64,000 bases of DNA, taken from the NCBI GenBank assembly GCA_034509425.1, contig JAVTVJ010000220.1, positions 2,294,001 to 2,358,000 of the forward strand, written 5' to 3'. Of the stretch, positions 48,601 to 60,900 are shown in pieces. This DNA is from Eopsaltria australis (Eukaryota > Chordata > Aves > Passeriformes > Petroicidae). Made by a program: the position numbers and the translations under genes. Below the pieces are notes generated by a model. That model had not been told where the DNA came from and did no database searches. It worked only from the letters and a program-made list of their open reading frames with translations. Within the stretch, counting starts at the first letter, position 1. Each line of letters starts with the position of its first letter.

Positions 48601-51600
48601 GCAGGAGATTGCAAGTTTTGAAAGGTTGAGGTTTGGCTGAAGAGTTATAAAACTGGGTGAAGACTGCCAGGTGGATCACAAACAGCAGCTTCAGAGGAGT
48701 TTTAGTCCCAGTTTTTTTTCTTGCTTGAGATAATAAATAGTAATGTGGAATGTAGAGTTTGTTTTTGTTAGTTTGTTATTTTACTTGGTGGTTTTTTTAA
48801 TAGAAGTAATGAGTATAAAGCTTTTACAGATTCATCTGCTGGACTCAAAGATCTTTGTATACACAGCAGAATTATTTTATATTGGTGATCAAGTATATTG
48901 ATCATGGCCTATTTAAGTCAGGTTTTCCTTTTTGAAGCCCTGTTTTCTGTTGCCAACGGTACTGTCAGCTCAGGTTTGGTGTTTATGTGTGGGGAAAAAA
49001 CAAAAACTTTTGTTCACAGAACTTTTCAGAATCATTTCAGTTTTTTCCACAGTGGGGATCTCAGCTGTCCTTTTCTGAAGGGCTGTGGAATACAGTATGG
49101 ATATTAGAGGTGAGGCTGATGTGCCAGAGAGAAGAGAAGTGTGCTTGGACTCTTGTGTGGAGCTCAGAGACTCTGCTCATGGGCTTGGGTGTTCTGAGTT
49201 GTGTCCCATTGTGGTTCTGGTATGGGGCAGCTCTTGGTCCCCTGTGCCAAAGGTGTGAGGGGACCCAGAGTCACCTGGGGTTCACTGGAGTCTGGGTTTG
49301 GGAGTGCCTACAGGCCCTGCAGGGTGAATGCAGGTGGCTGCAGCAGTGAGATCTCGTGGAGCTATCGTGGCTGTTTGGGGAGCTCTGGCCAGGCCAGGCC
49401 TGCCAAGGGAAGTGCACGTTTGGCAGGAATTTGGGCCAATGCTGAGGGACCATTTTCCCTTGGTGGAGCTGCCAGCTGCAGAAGCAGACACTGATCTGCT
49501 GACCTGTCGCCTCGAGCCAAAGAACTGAACCTGGTAATGCTGACCTGGTTTTCTTTCTGAAACATCTGTGGGCTGGCTGGCTGACAAATCTTGGGGACTA
49601 ACTTCCTGCAGTGTCTGAGACCAATTAAGAAGAGGAGATAGTGTGAATGTGTATGCATTTCCTCTCTAAGAAAGGGTTTAATTAAGTGGCAAGCATCTCT
49701 ATTTAGTACAGTGGTTTGCACAGTTGTAATTCGTAATTACCCAGGTGCTACACTCAGTACGGGAAGTCCTTCTATGCACATTCTGCTTTCGGAGCTGGGG
49801 GCAGGGAGAAGAGAGGGAGGGAAAGGGGAATCAGATTTCTTGATTCTGCATTTAGTGGTGGATTAGTGCTCTTTTTTTTCAGTGAATAGAAGTAAAAGGA
49901 GAATATTGGAGTTCTCTACTTTCCTTTTTGAACCTTGATTAACTATGCTTAGCTACTGTGCACTCTCTTCCATCCAAGGCATTGAATATCTTTGCAGTAG
50001 TGAATGAAGCTCATAATCTTTTCCTTTCTCACAAGGTAGTAATTTGTCTTTCTCTGAATGTCCATTATGAGTAAGTGGTTACTGGTTTAAAAAAATCTGT
50101 TGACAGATATACAAAGTAGTGCATGTTGAAATAATTTGAATTACTCATGTTACTCTGGATACTTAATTAACTGCAACCAATCAAGACAAGACTGGGGGTT
50201 ATTGTTGCTGGTTCCAGTAATGCCATAATTCTGACATGACCATTCCATCCATAGTGGAGCAAATATTTTTATGGGATGGCCTATTGTAGCCCTGTGGTTT
50301 CTGTCACCAAGCAAGAAATCAGCCTAATTAAAAGCATTTGGTGCTGGCTGCCCTCTGTAACTGCACCACTGTCCTGAACTACAGTGCTAATTTCTCTGTT
50401 GGGGAGGGTGAGGAGTTTGGTTTGTCTGGGTTGGCCACTGGCGGCCCCCAGCTTTAGGGCTGTGTCCCTAATTGGAGGAGAAAATTAGGATTAGCATAGT
50501 ATGAGGATATTGAAGCTTCATGTTCAGTTTTTTATAAATAGTTGTAATTTATGATCTGTGAACAGACTGAAATTTGCATGACTGCTGTTTACAAGATTCC
50601 CAGTGTAAAACAAACTGTCTCCTCACAGTGGGAATTCCCAAGGCACCCAATAGGGAGATAAACGCTGCGTAGGGGGAACAAGTAATTAAAAACCACCACA
50701 AACAAGCACCAAAAACCAAAACAACAACAAAAAAGCACTGTGCTTGTTAGAGAAACTTTTATAGTTATGAGGTCTCAGCTTACCTCATGCATGGATTGTC
50801 TGCTGTTGTCCTGTACAGGCACAGTACTGCATTTTACTGTTAACTTTTTTGCCTTCTGCTGAAGTCTAAGGTTTGGGTGCTAAAAGAATTCATTCTCTGA
50901 AAAGGGCCAATGTATGCAGGTTGCTAGTATTCCCCCAAATCCCTCAGAATAGGGCTTTCTCCTGGCTTCTGCCAGGATTAATGTTGAGTGAAATTCCCTT
51001 GCATCCTTCTGCCAGGATGAGTTAGTCCCAGTTTAGAGAAGCTCTGCCATTCCTGTCTCACCTGGGGCTTCTGACTCCAGTGTCTGTCTGAAAATATTCT
51101 GTTCCTACTTGGTACCTTCTGGTTCTGTGACCTCTGCAGCTGAAAGAGGTGTCCCTGCATAGCAAAGAAGCAATCTAGAATGGGAAACAGCAATCCCATT
51201 CCTGCTTTGTTCCCTCATCAGGTCTCCTGTGTTGGTACATAAATAATTGTGCTGTTCCAAAGCAGGGCAGGGGATGTGGCAGTGAACAGGCAGGGTTGGA
51301 AGGGATGATGAGGGTAATCATTGTGTTTAGATAGAAATAAAGGCTACCTGCTCAGTATTTGTAGGACTTAGCAAGTGTGAAAGATGAAAGCACTGTCTCA
51401 GCAGCATTTAACAGCTTCTTGAGGGAGAAGTGCCTGAACAGCTCCAAAAGGCATCTTTGGCTTTAGAGAGTGAGGTACAAGTTTAAAGACAGAACTGTTT
51501 GTAGTTGTCTTACAGTACTTGTGTGTGTGTTGAAGCCACCAGTTTTCACACAGAGAAGTCTTGGAGGAAGCTGTCACCTGTTGAATGTGACATGCAGCAT

Positions 51601-53689
51601 ATGCTGGAGTGTTGCTCTAAGCTTTTTTGTTCTTCATTATTCTGTCCTCTTATTTTAAAATGTACATTTTTCTTCACTTTCCATGCTGCCTTAGGTTTTA
51701 GCTTTGCTTCACAGAACATTTATTGTGCCTCATGGGGAGAAAATGCTCTTTTGTAATCTCAAATTCTGAAGCTCCAGGCTTCAGAGTAATCAGATGCAGT
51801 TTTGGGAGACTTCAGTCCATGTTTGGGTATTGGAAGTAATGCATTTAAATGTGATGCTTGAAAGTGTGATGTCAAATTTGTGCTTTAACCAGAGTTTAGT
51901 TTTCTACCATTCTCTTGGGGTTGATCCACTTAGTTTTAGTAAAGCAATCACATTTTACAGGTATTTTGAAGTGTTATAGGTCTGTGTTTTACAGTTCTTC
52001 ACTGAAATGCTGGGTAAAACTTACTGCCAGACTTTCCTGTCTGATACTAATTTTCTCCAAAGAACACTGAACTTATCTCTGATGTTCAAAAATATTAGTG
52101 TTCTTCTCCTTTGCCATTAATGCTTTTATTTCCATTTGAATATATCAGAGTAATAAGTCTGGATGCTAAAGGAGAGATAGGAGGAGTGTAAAATATAAGA
52201 GATGAGCGCCTGACATTGAGGCAGAGCAAGGCTGTAGTGTATAATCAGATAATCAGAGTGAGAAGTAAGCAAGCTCAGATCAAAAATATATCTGTCCTTG
52301 CTTTGCATTTCAAAGCTCTGGGAACAGTTCAAGAGCTTGTCTTCCCAGGATCACAGATCTGGCATTCTGGAGACAGAAAAAGCTGTTGAGCAATAGCTGA
52401 GCACACTGTCCATCTTCTTTGGTGAAGGATGATTTGAGGAACTTGAGTAGTTTGAGTACAAGAACTGTGTGGAGAGTGATGACATCAAAGAAAAGATGGA
52501 ACATTCTTAGCAGGGGAATAAGAACTTTATCTTGGAAGTGAAGATGTGTATTGACTGTTTTTAATGGATATTATCACTTCTTTTTCCGCTGACTCTTTTA
52601 ATGAGAATATAGAGCATTAGCCCAGCTTGAATATTTGGTACTTTCCCCAAACCAGTAAACTTTAAACTCTTTTTTCCTTTAGGAAGAGGGGTGGGTTTAG
52701 AAATGAATGCTGATGTTTTCTCCTCCATGGCAGGTGTTCCATTTGCTGTGGGGGGCTCACCAGTCAGACACTTCATTTTGAGCTGCTGCTGTGTCTCTTG
52801 CCAGTATTGTTTGCTACTGTTGGAAAACAGTTGGGTGGAAGTTGCTTGGCTCCTTGCAGCATGTAGTGACCCATGTTATGTGTAAATGGCTTGAACTTCG
52901 CTGCTCACTCTGCTGTGAAGGAGAAGCTTTCAAAAATACAAACACTTATAAAGTGCCACTTTTGTGCATTAGGCAGCCCTGTTTGCCTTAAAGTGAAATT
53001 ATCATTTAAATAGCAGAGACTAATCAGCAAGGGGATGGTTTGCTCCTGTCAGACAGCTCAAACGCTGGTGCTTGATTTTTATTCAGCCTATCATTTGATC
53101 GTTTCCAAAAACCCAATAACCACTATAATCTCCAGCTCAGTTTTAATTTTACCTTTCCATTTCCATTTTAGCATCTTGCAGTATTTTAGCTCTAAATTTT
53201 CTGCTGGGGCTGTTGATGTGCTCTGCCTTCCCTCTCCCTTAGATGTGCAGTGTATTATTCCTCACCCCCTAAGTTTTGCGTTTGCAGGGAAACTTTTGAA
53301 CAAAAATGCACATCCCATCCTTGCACATCAGGGATGGTTTTGTTTTAGCACAGCAATGTCTTTTTCAAAACTCTTCTCTAAATGCAGAGGCCTTTTTTGA
53401 ACAAAAACAAAACAAAATGCTTCAGTAAGGATTCAGACTCTTGTATGTGCTGCTCCCCTGTACTCCTGGGCATGGCCTTTAGCTACAGGGCAAGGAATCT
53501 CCCTTCTTCATTGGATCAAGGAATACCAAGATGGATTGTGCCAGGCTGATGTAACAGCTTTCTTTGTCTAGAGAATTGATTATCTTATCAAATAAATCAC
53601 AATAAATCTTATTTCTTTGAACGTCACTGAAGCAGGAACTGCTTGGGAAAGTATAAACCATGGGGGAGAAGATGGAAATTAACAGAAGA

Positions 53690-54150
53690 ATTGTGGGATG
53701 TATAAGAATTGTTTAAGGAGGGATAGATTCAGTATTGTTGAAAGGAAAATGCAAGGATAAGTAGAATTCCTCAAAGATTAGCCTTAGGATCTGCTTTATT
53801 TAGTATTTCTATTAATGGTTTTGGTGCAAAAATTTGGTGTGTGCTGATAAAACTTGGCTAATGATGCCAAGTTCAGAGGATTCATAAATACACAAAAGCT
53901 GGATATGCAGAACTGAATGACCCTAAGGATTAGAGTGCAGAAATGGGACAAAAATCAATGAAACAAAGCACAATGCTCCGTGGAACTGGGAGCTGAATGC
54001 AAACTTCTTTTGGAAAATGTAGCACATGCAGTGGAAAGGACCAGAAGGGCTGGGTGCTTGTTACAGTGGCTCTTCGTTCTCACACAAAGGATGCATGAGG
54101 AGAATTGCCATGGAGGTGGAAGTGTTCAAGTGGCCTAGGAGATGCTTCTT
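53690..54150 (+). mobile_element. Old CR1-like LINE fragment
   Basis: The sequence weakly follows the end of a LINE reverse-transcriptase frame and the downstream region. CTTTATTTAGTATTTCTATT resembles the usual 'LFNIFI' coding text and TGGCTAATGATGCCAAGTTC resembles the 'FADDTKL' text. Many mismatches and stops show that it is ancient and inactive. Confidence 0.5.
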
Positions 54151-57100
54151 GGAGTTCTGGTCACCCAGTGTGGAGGAAGATAGTGGGGGATGCAGAAAGG
54201 GGCTGCTGGAAGGAGCCTGGGAGCCCACTGAGTGTGGAATGGAGCAGAGTCTGGTGGGAGATGTAATTGCTGCCAGGAAATTAATGGATAGAAGGGAGGA
54301 GAAGGAAGGGGGATCCATACTGGTGAGAAAAGGAGCCAGCTATCCTTAAGACTTGCGCTGACATTTAAATCAAATTGCTGTAACCCTGCCATGAGTGCAG
54401 TTAAAAGGAGGTTGTTACTTTTAAAAAGACTAAAGTTCTGAATGCAGGTTCCAGTGGAGTCAAAGGTATCCAAATTACTGCTCCACAGGGTTATGGAAGA
54501 GATGAGTTCATAATAGCAAAAGACTAGACAGGACCTAAACTAGTAGGTTCTTTTCAGTCCCACTTTCATGTGAATGTGCCAATCTGTAAACAAGGGGATG
54601 GACTCAAGAATAGGAAGAGGGGACAGTACATTTTAGTTTGGAATTGCAGGCTTTATTTAATACCAGGGTTCTGGAAACTGGAGGTGGGGAAGTGGGAGTG
54701 GGGGTTAGTGAGTAAAAGCAGACCATGTCCAAATTTCTGCCCATGCAGAACAAAACCTGTGGACAGGGACATGAAGTGTGAGAGCAACTGCCCTTTGCTC
54801 ATGTTGAGAAATAAGCAGTTTGCTGAAAAATGCACTGAACTATTAAGAAGAGCTTATCTGTCAGTGCTGATAAGACCGAAATATGATTTGTATGGTCTGA
54901 GAAGCTTTTCTGAGTGTGTTTGGTGCAGGTTATCTTGATGATGTTTTGAGAATGACTCACTCCTGGTTAGTGCTTAACCTCATCAGTGCCTGGAGCACGG
55001 ATTCCTGCTTCTGATGGGAGCTGGGAAGGGGCTGCTTTAATCATCTGCCTTTGGTTTGTCATCAGTGCAGTGAGGAGTTCTGTGCCAGCAAAGGTCTAAT
55101 TGTCAGTTTTAATTGCAGCTAACAGCCAGCATAGCAACATCAACGTGGGGCAGGAGGAAATTTGAAATGTATGAACATTACAGTGCTTCAGTTTTTTAGC
55201 ATTGTTAAATGCTCCTGCTCTGACAAGCTTGCTTACATGCCCTCTGATGATGTTATGTAAGCCTCGTCCTGAAGCTCCATCTTTCCTCCCTTGGGACTGC
55301 TTTCCCAGAGAATATTTTTGATGAAAGCTTATCTTTACCTGGTTTATATTCTCTTTCCTCACAAGCTGCTTTATTAAAGGGAATATTCTTGCAAATATAT
55401 CTTTGTCCGTGCATTGCTTGGAAAGAGAAGAATTCATGTGGCTTGGAGTAGCAAAAGCACAGCACAATATTTCCAAACATTTCTTAAAGGGCACAGTGAA
55501 CTTGAAATGTTAGTGAGTTAAAAGATTAATGTGATAAGTGCCTCAAGGTTCTCTTGGACTGGATGTGATTATATAAGTGTTGTTTGTTATTTTGAAATAA
55601 CTCATAGCATGGAAATTAGCATGGTGGATTGGATTATTTACTTATCCATTTCTGGTCAGTGTCAGTGCTATCTTGGGCTAGATAGAAAAATCCAGAGTAA
55701 CATGCAAGACCTGAAGCAGTTTTTTTTTTTTTAGAATGAAAGTTTGTTAACTCTCATCAGTATGAATTTTACATAAGCATAAAGATTTTTAGTTGGTGAT
55801 CTCCTTCACTTTTAAAAAGTAAAAACTCTTGCAGATTGGAGCTATTATGAGTTATGTGCATCGAATAAATAGAAAAATGTTTTGCTTTCAGCTATAATGT
55901 TTCTTATTTGAAACAATATTCACCAAAGTTGTAAGGTATTAGACAGCAGTGAGCTTCCTAAATTGTTGCTGTTTATATAAATGATGCCTTTTCCTGTTTG
56001 AGACGAAATGAAAAGTGTTTTTTGTCTTAACCTACAAAACCCACAGCCTGAAGTGAGCTGAATGAGACCAAACACCACACCAGGCTGGCAAGAGCACTGG
56101 GGCTGAGATAATTGGAAAAATGCCCATTTTGGAAGCAAAGATGGGAGATGTTGGGGACTGAGTGGGTCCCTGTGTTTAGTGAACACCCAGAATCAGTGTC
56201 TGGGGGTTGTTTTCAAAGTGCTGACCTGAAATAAGAGCTCAGGGCTCCTGCTTTCAAATGCAGCTCTCAGTGGGGTTAGAACAGCTTGTAAGAAATGGAG
56301 CCAGGCCTGCTCAGCAGAAAGATCAAACCTGCCAACTCTCCCACTTAGCCAGGGCAGGTAAGAGCTGGTGGTGCATGGAACCTTCTCTCCCTCTCTGCCA
56401 CTGATATAAAATTCTAGGAGTGCATTGGCAAAGCTTATTTTTTCAAATAAATGTTCTGCACATATTTTGGTCATCACCTTGCAGCAAAATGTTTTTTTCT
56501 GTTGAAGTCATGTCCTGCAGAATGGTGTTCTTGTTAAGAGCATGATACATTTTGAACAGTGTGGTAGAAACCTCTGCACCAGTGGAGCTGCTCTCAGCTT
56601 CTGTTGCCTCTTGCTATGAGCAGGAACAGATCTGTCACAGCACAGGCAGAGTTTTGGCTTTTCTAGAAATGTATTGATGGAAATCTCAAGCCTCTCTCTC
56701 TGCTTTTTTAATACCATTTGGACTCAGTCCTTACTCACTCCCTTTCTCTGCATCATTCTCAACTCTCTTGTCAGCAGAGTTAACAATTCTGTGTCTCTGC
56801 AGGGAGTAATGGGCAGCTATTGCAAGAACCATTTTCTGGCACAAGTTGTTCTTGTTGTAATTGCTTTTGAATTCTTATTACTTGTTTAAACTGTCTTCCA
56901 GAGATACTCGGATATGAACAGTGTAGTAAAAGGGAAGATAAATCTTTTGGGTGGGAAGAAATATGAAATTCTGGATTTATTTGAGTTATTCCCTGCTGAC
57001 CAAGTTGGTTTATTTTCTGGTTTAATGAAACAGTCATCCTCTTGCTGTGATACACATCAAGCTCTTCAGTGATGACTTGAAATCCTGCTAACTTTTCTAA

Positions 57101-57847
57101 GGAGGGCAGAAATGGGGTATCTGGCTATGACTGAGAATATGTTCAGTATCTGCATCCTCAGTCAGAGAAGTCAGCTGTTCATCCAGTTAACTGGGACAGC
57201 TTTTGGGAATACTTCACAGCTCTGCTCTTGGCTCCATTAGAAGATGATGCTTTAACCTAGTTATGAGTTTTTTGTACTCAGTTTTGCTACTGCGTTTGCA
57301 AATGACATTTGACTCTATGCTCTTTGTACTCCCAGAGATAAGGCTTTGTGGCTTCAAGTGGTTTTTGCGAATGTAGCAGCCAAGGTTGGTGGCATCAAGC
57401 CTATTTTGTGACAAGCCTTTCATTTAGGTCTGATGGTTGCCAGTGTGACTTTGGCAAAGACATCACCTTTCTTCTGGAGAGCTGGCCCACTTGTCAAGGT
57501 CACACAACACCTTTTGGCTCACCTGTCTGCAAGTACCTGGCAAAGGGAAATGCAATTGGCACTTTGTAATAACTGGTATATTTGCAAGGCTGGTAGAGAG
57601 GAAGAGTGAAAAAATGCTCTGAATTATTTTTTTTTCTAATTGAGTAGACAGTAGGTCTTGTAAATGCACGTGCTCCTGCCTGGATGGCTTGTGACAGCTG
57701 CTAAAGATAAACATGCTCTTTCTCAATGTCATTTGACTGCAGTTTGATAGTTAAAATAGCTTTTTATTTTCCAGAAATACCTGTCTGGGTTTTATATTCT
57801 GTTCTTTTCAGGGTTGGTGTGTCCAGGTCAGCAGATTTTCCCAGATT

Positions 57848-57965
57848 TGTAGAATACCAGGTTGGAAGTGACCTCGAGGTTCAGCTTTTCCTGACAAAAG
57901 CCTGGTCTGGACAAGATGGCTCAGCACTGGGTCCAGCTGAACCTTAAAAGTGTCCAGTGTTGGGG
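57848..57965 (-). mobile_element. CR1 LINE tail remnant
   Basis: Antisense CR1-type 3' text on the plus strand: TAGAATACCAGGTTGGAAGT, GACCTCGAGGTTCAGCTTTT and, further on, GTCCAGCTGAACCTTAAAAG. Confidence 0.65.
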
Positions 57966-60900
57966 GAAAGTTTAGGTAAACCCTTAACTAATATAAATCA
58001 TGAAAACCTATACCAGAATGTCTGACTGTACAGCAAAGTTGAGTGTTTACCAGAAGTGCCTTTCACAGTCTGGTACCATTGTGATGTTAATAATTGTCAG
58101 AGACATCTGGTATACAATGTTAAAAGAACTGCATTTGTGTCTAAGGTTGTAGGGGCTACAAAATTACTGTTCAGTCCTTCAGAATTCGAACATCAGAAGG
58201 ACAGTTACCAAAGTTTTAGCATCTGTATCAGTGCATGGCTTTTGTCAGGGAGAATGGGATGCTTTTGGTATTAAGTTGGGATTCAGTTCTGTGCTGTAAC
58301 TAAATCATTACATTGAATTTGATGGAACTGTATCTGGCAAGAATCTTGCTGACAGCCTCAAATTTGTACGTGGGTTTTCATAGTTTAAAGGAGCTGTCTC
58401 TCACTAGGTTGTTTCTTATAATTTTCTGTGCTTAGTAATTTGGAATTGTTAGGTTTGTATATGCTGTCCCCTGCATTTTCCCTCCTTGCTGTGCCAGGGG
58501 AGTGGGGACTTAGCTGAAACAAGGAGGAAATAACCACCTTCTCCTCCTCCACACACTGCTGCGTTTGTCAGAGGCAGCTCAAGGGCTCAGGTTGTCCTGC
58601 TGTTGTGGAGGAGCTGCAATTCTCTTCTGTCTGAACAATAAGCTTTGTATCTGTTTGTACAGTAATGAACTGCTTTTGTTTCCTTCAGGAACCTGCTCTG
58701 CTGTCTGGAGCGTTTCCATTTACAGACAACCCTTGCCAAATTAATTTTATTTAATTATCTCCCAGGGCTAAGCTTGAATACATTTTGTGTTAAATTCACC
58801 GTTTCTCCCTCTTCTGAACGAAATGGACTTAATATCCTTGTTAAAATCTGATTAAAACTAAAATTGAGTTTTTTGAAGTCTGATTATCCCATGAAATGGA
58901 ATTTTTAAACCTAATTATGAATGGATTTGCATACATTCTTAGTGCCATTGAAAAGAAAGTTGAAATAAATTTATTAATGAAATCTTCCTCTGCTGTCTCT
59001 TTGGGCCATGGCGATTGCTGGAGAGTGAGGGAGAAGGAAGGCAGGCGAGAATGAAAACTCTCCCTCTTTTGAAATATACCCTCTCCCCTCCCAATTAATT
59101 CTGGAGCTGTTTTGACCCTGTCTCATTTTTATTCCTCCCTGCCACACAGCCCAATTTAGGTAATTGACGGCCTTTCAGAGGGTAACTACACAGTTGAGCT
59201 GGTTTCATGTGTTTAAAGCCTTTGTGCTTTCTGAAGGGAGGATGTAGTGGGTAACTTTTGTTTCCACTATTATGTTCTTTCTCCCTTTCCTGAGGTAGCC
59301 CTGACACCTAATCAATAGGCGTCTCTCGTTTCTCCTTTCTGAGGAGCTGTATATTGGAGTATTCGTTTTAAACCTGCTAAAAATTGGATAGCTTTACAGG
59401 CTCTGGTGAATGTGCACATGGAAATTGGGGTTATTTATGTAGTTCCCTGGGTTTGCAGCAAAAAGATTTCTTTGTAGGATATATTTGAATCTCTCAGTAC
59501 AGTAATTGTGCCCATTCCTTCAGGATTTTGCAAGTCCTCTGTGGGAAAAGGTGTGCCAGGGAAGGATGTGCCTGCTTGTCTGCCTTGGTGCAGAGGGCAG
59601 CAGGATGCCTATGCAGAGAGGTGTTGGTTTCATGTGGAGGCTCCTACTTGTTGAACCTTTCTGGGTGTTTCTTGCACTGATTGAAGAGTTCATCTCCTTA
59701 CATGAAAAATACAACTTGAAGGTGTGACTTTTTTATTTTTCAGCCAGTCATCCTCTTACCCAGGCTTACAAAAAGCTCTTTTCCTGTTTAAGCATTTCTT
59801 CTCTCTGTAATGTGTGGAGTTTTTTTTTTTTTTTCCTATTAAAAAATATAGCAAACGTGGTAGAAAAAAGGTGTTTGGGCAGTTCAGAAATCCTGATCTT
59901 GATACATGACTCTGCAAAGAGTAAATGCTCAGCATGAGGCCAGGTGTTCCATAAGCTTTTGCAATTGCAAAGTTGCTTTCCATATGCCTTTGTGCTTGCA
60001 TTTTAATCCTGTCCTTGCACAGGTTTAGTACTAAACATAGTGGTGGTACCAAGTTCTCCAAGAAATGTGGATTTCTGGCACTGTTTCTTTGGGGTGCTTT
60101 TGAAAAGGGGAGTTCTATGAGAGAAGCTGGGGCTCAGCAGAGGAAGGAGAGATGAGCTGAGATTGGAGAATACTTTCAGCTGGCATTTGCTCAGGTTATA
60201 AACCAGAATGATTGAAGTAAATAAAAAATTTTCTGGTGATGTAACAGGAAAACTTGAGAATTCAGACAAGCTTTGGGGGAAAGCTGAGGGAGCTCTGCAC
60301 TTAAAATTATTTTGTAGTTTAATGGTTGCAGCTTTCATTTGTGCTTTCTGAAACTGTTGTCTAACGATAGGTTTACCATCTCAGGTACATAATAGTTATT
60401 GTATAAACGGGACTCCCTTCTACACTGAGGTTATAAATGCTTTGCAGTATCTTCCCAATCAAGCTCCAGTGAAATCTGAGGAGATGGGAATATCTGGTGC
60501 AACTTTTCCTCAGTTGTGGAGCTGTTGTGCAAAGCTGCAGTTACACCAGCAGTGAGCAGAGTCTGAAAGCTGAAGATCCTGGAGAAGCCAGGAGGAGATC
60601 TCCAGGAGGGTGGATGTTTTGAAGACTTTGGGAAGGCTGTTTTTAACTTTTTCTTTTCTTGTCTGGTTGGTTCTGTAGCATCCATTCACTAAAAAAGGAC
60701 AAGTATCTGGCTGCGGGTAGTCCTGTGCTGTACAGCATGAATGAAGCAAGATTTTGAAAGTAAATGTAAACAAAAGAAATGATGTGAAAGTGGTGTGGGG
60801 AAAGGGTGTTTGTTTCTTTTAGGAGAGAGAATAGGAAATTTCATTTCTGTGGATACATTTCAAGCTTTGCTAGTGTTTATCATCTAATCTTATTAGTGTC

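Noticed and set aside
49201..49587. Overlapping frames on both strands in a GC-richer part of the MAD1L1 intron
   Set aside because: No resemblance to MAD1 or another family, and no convincing splice sites.
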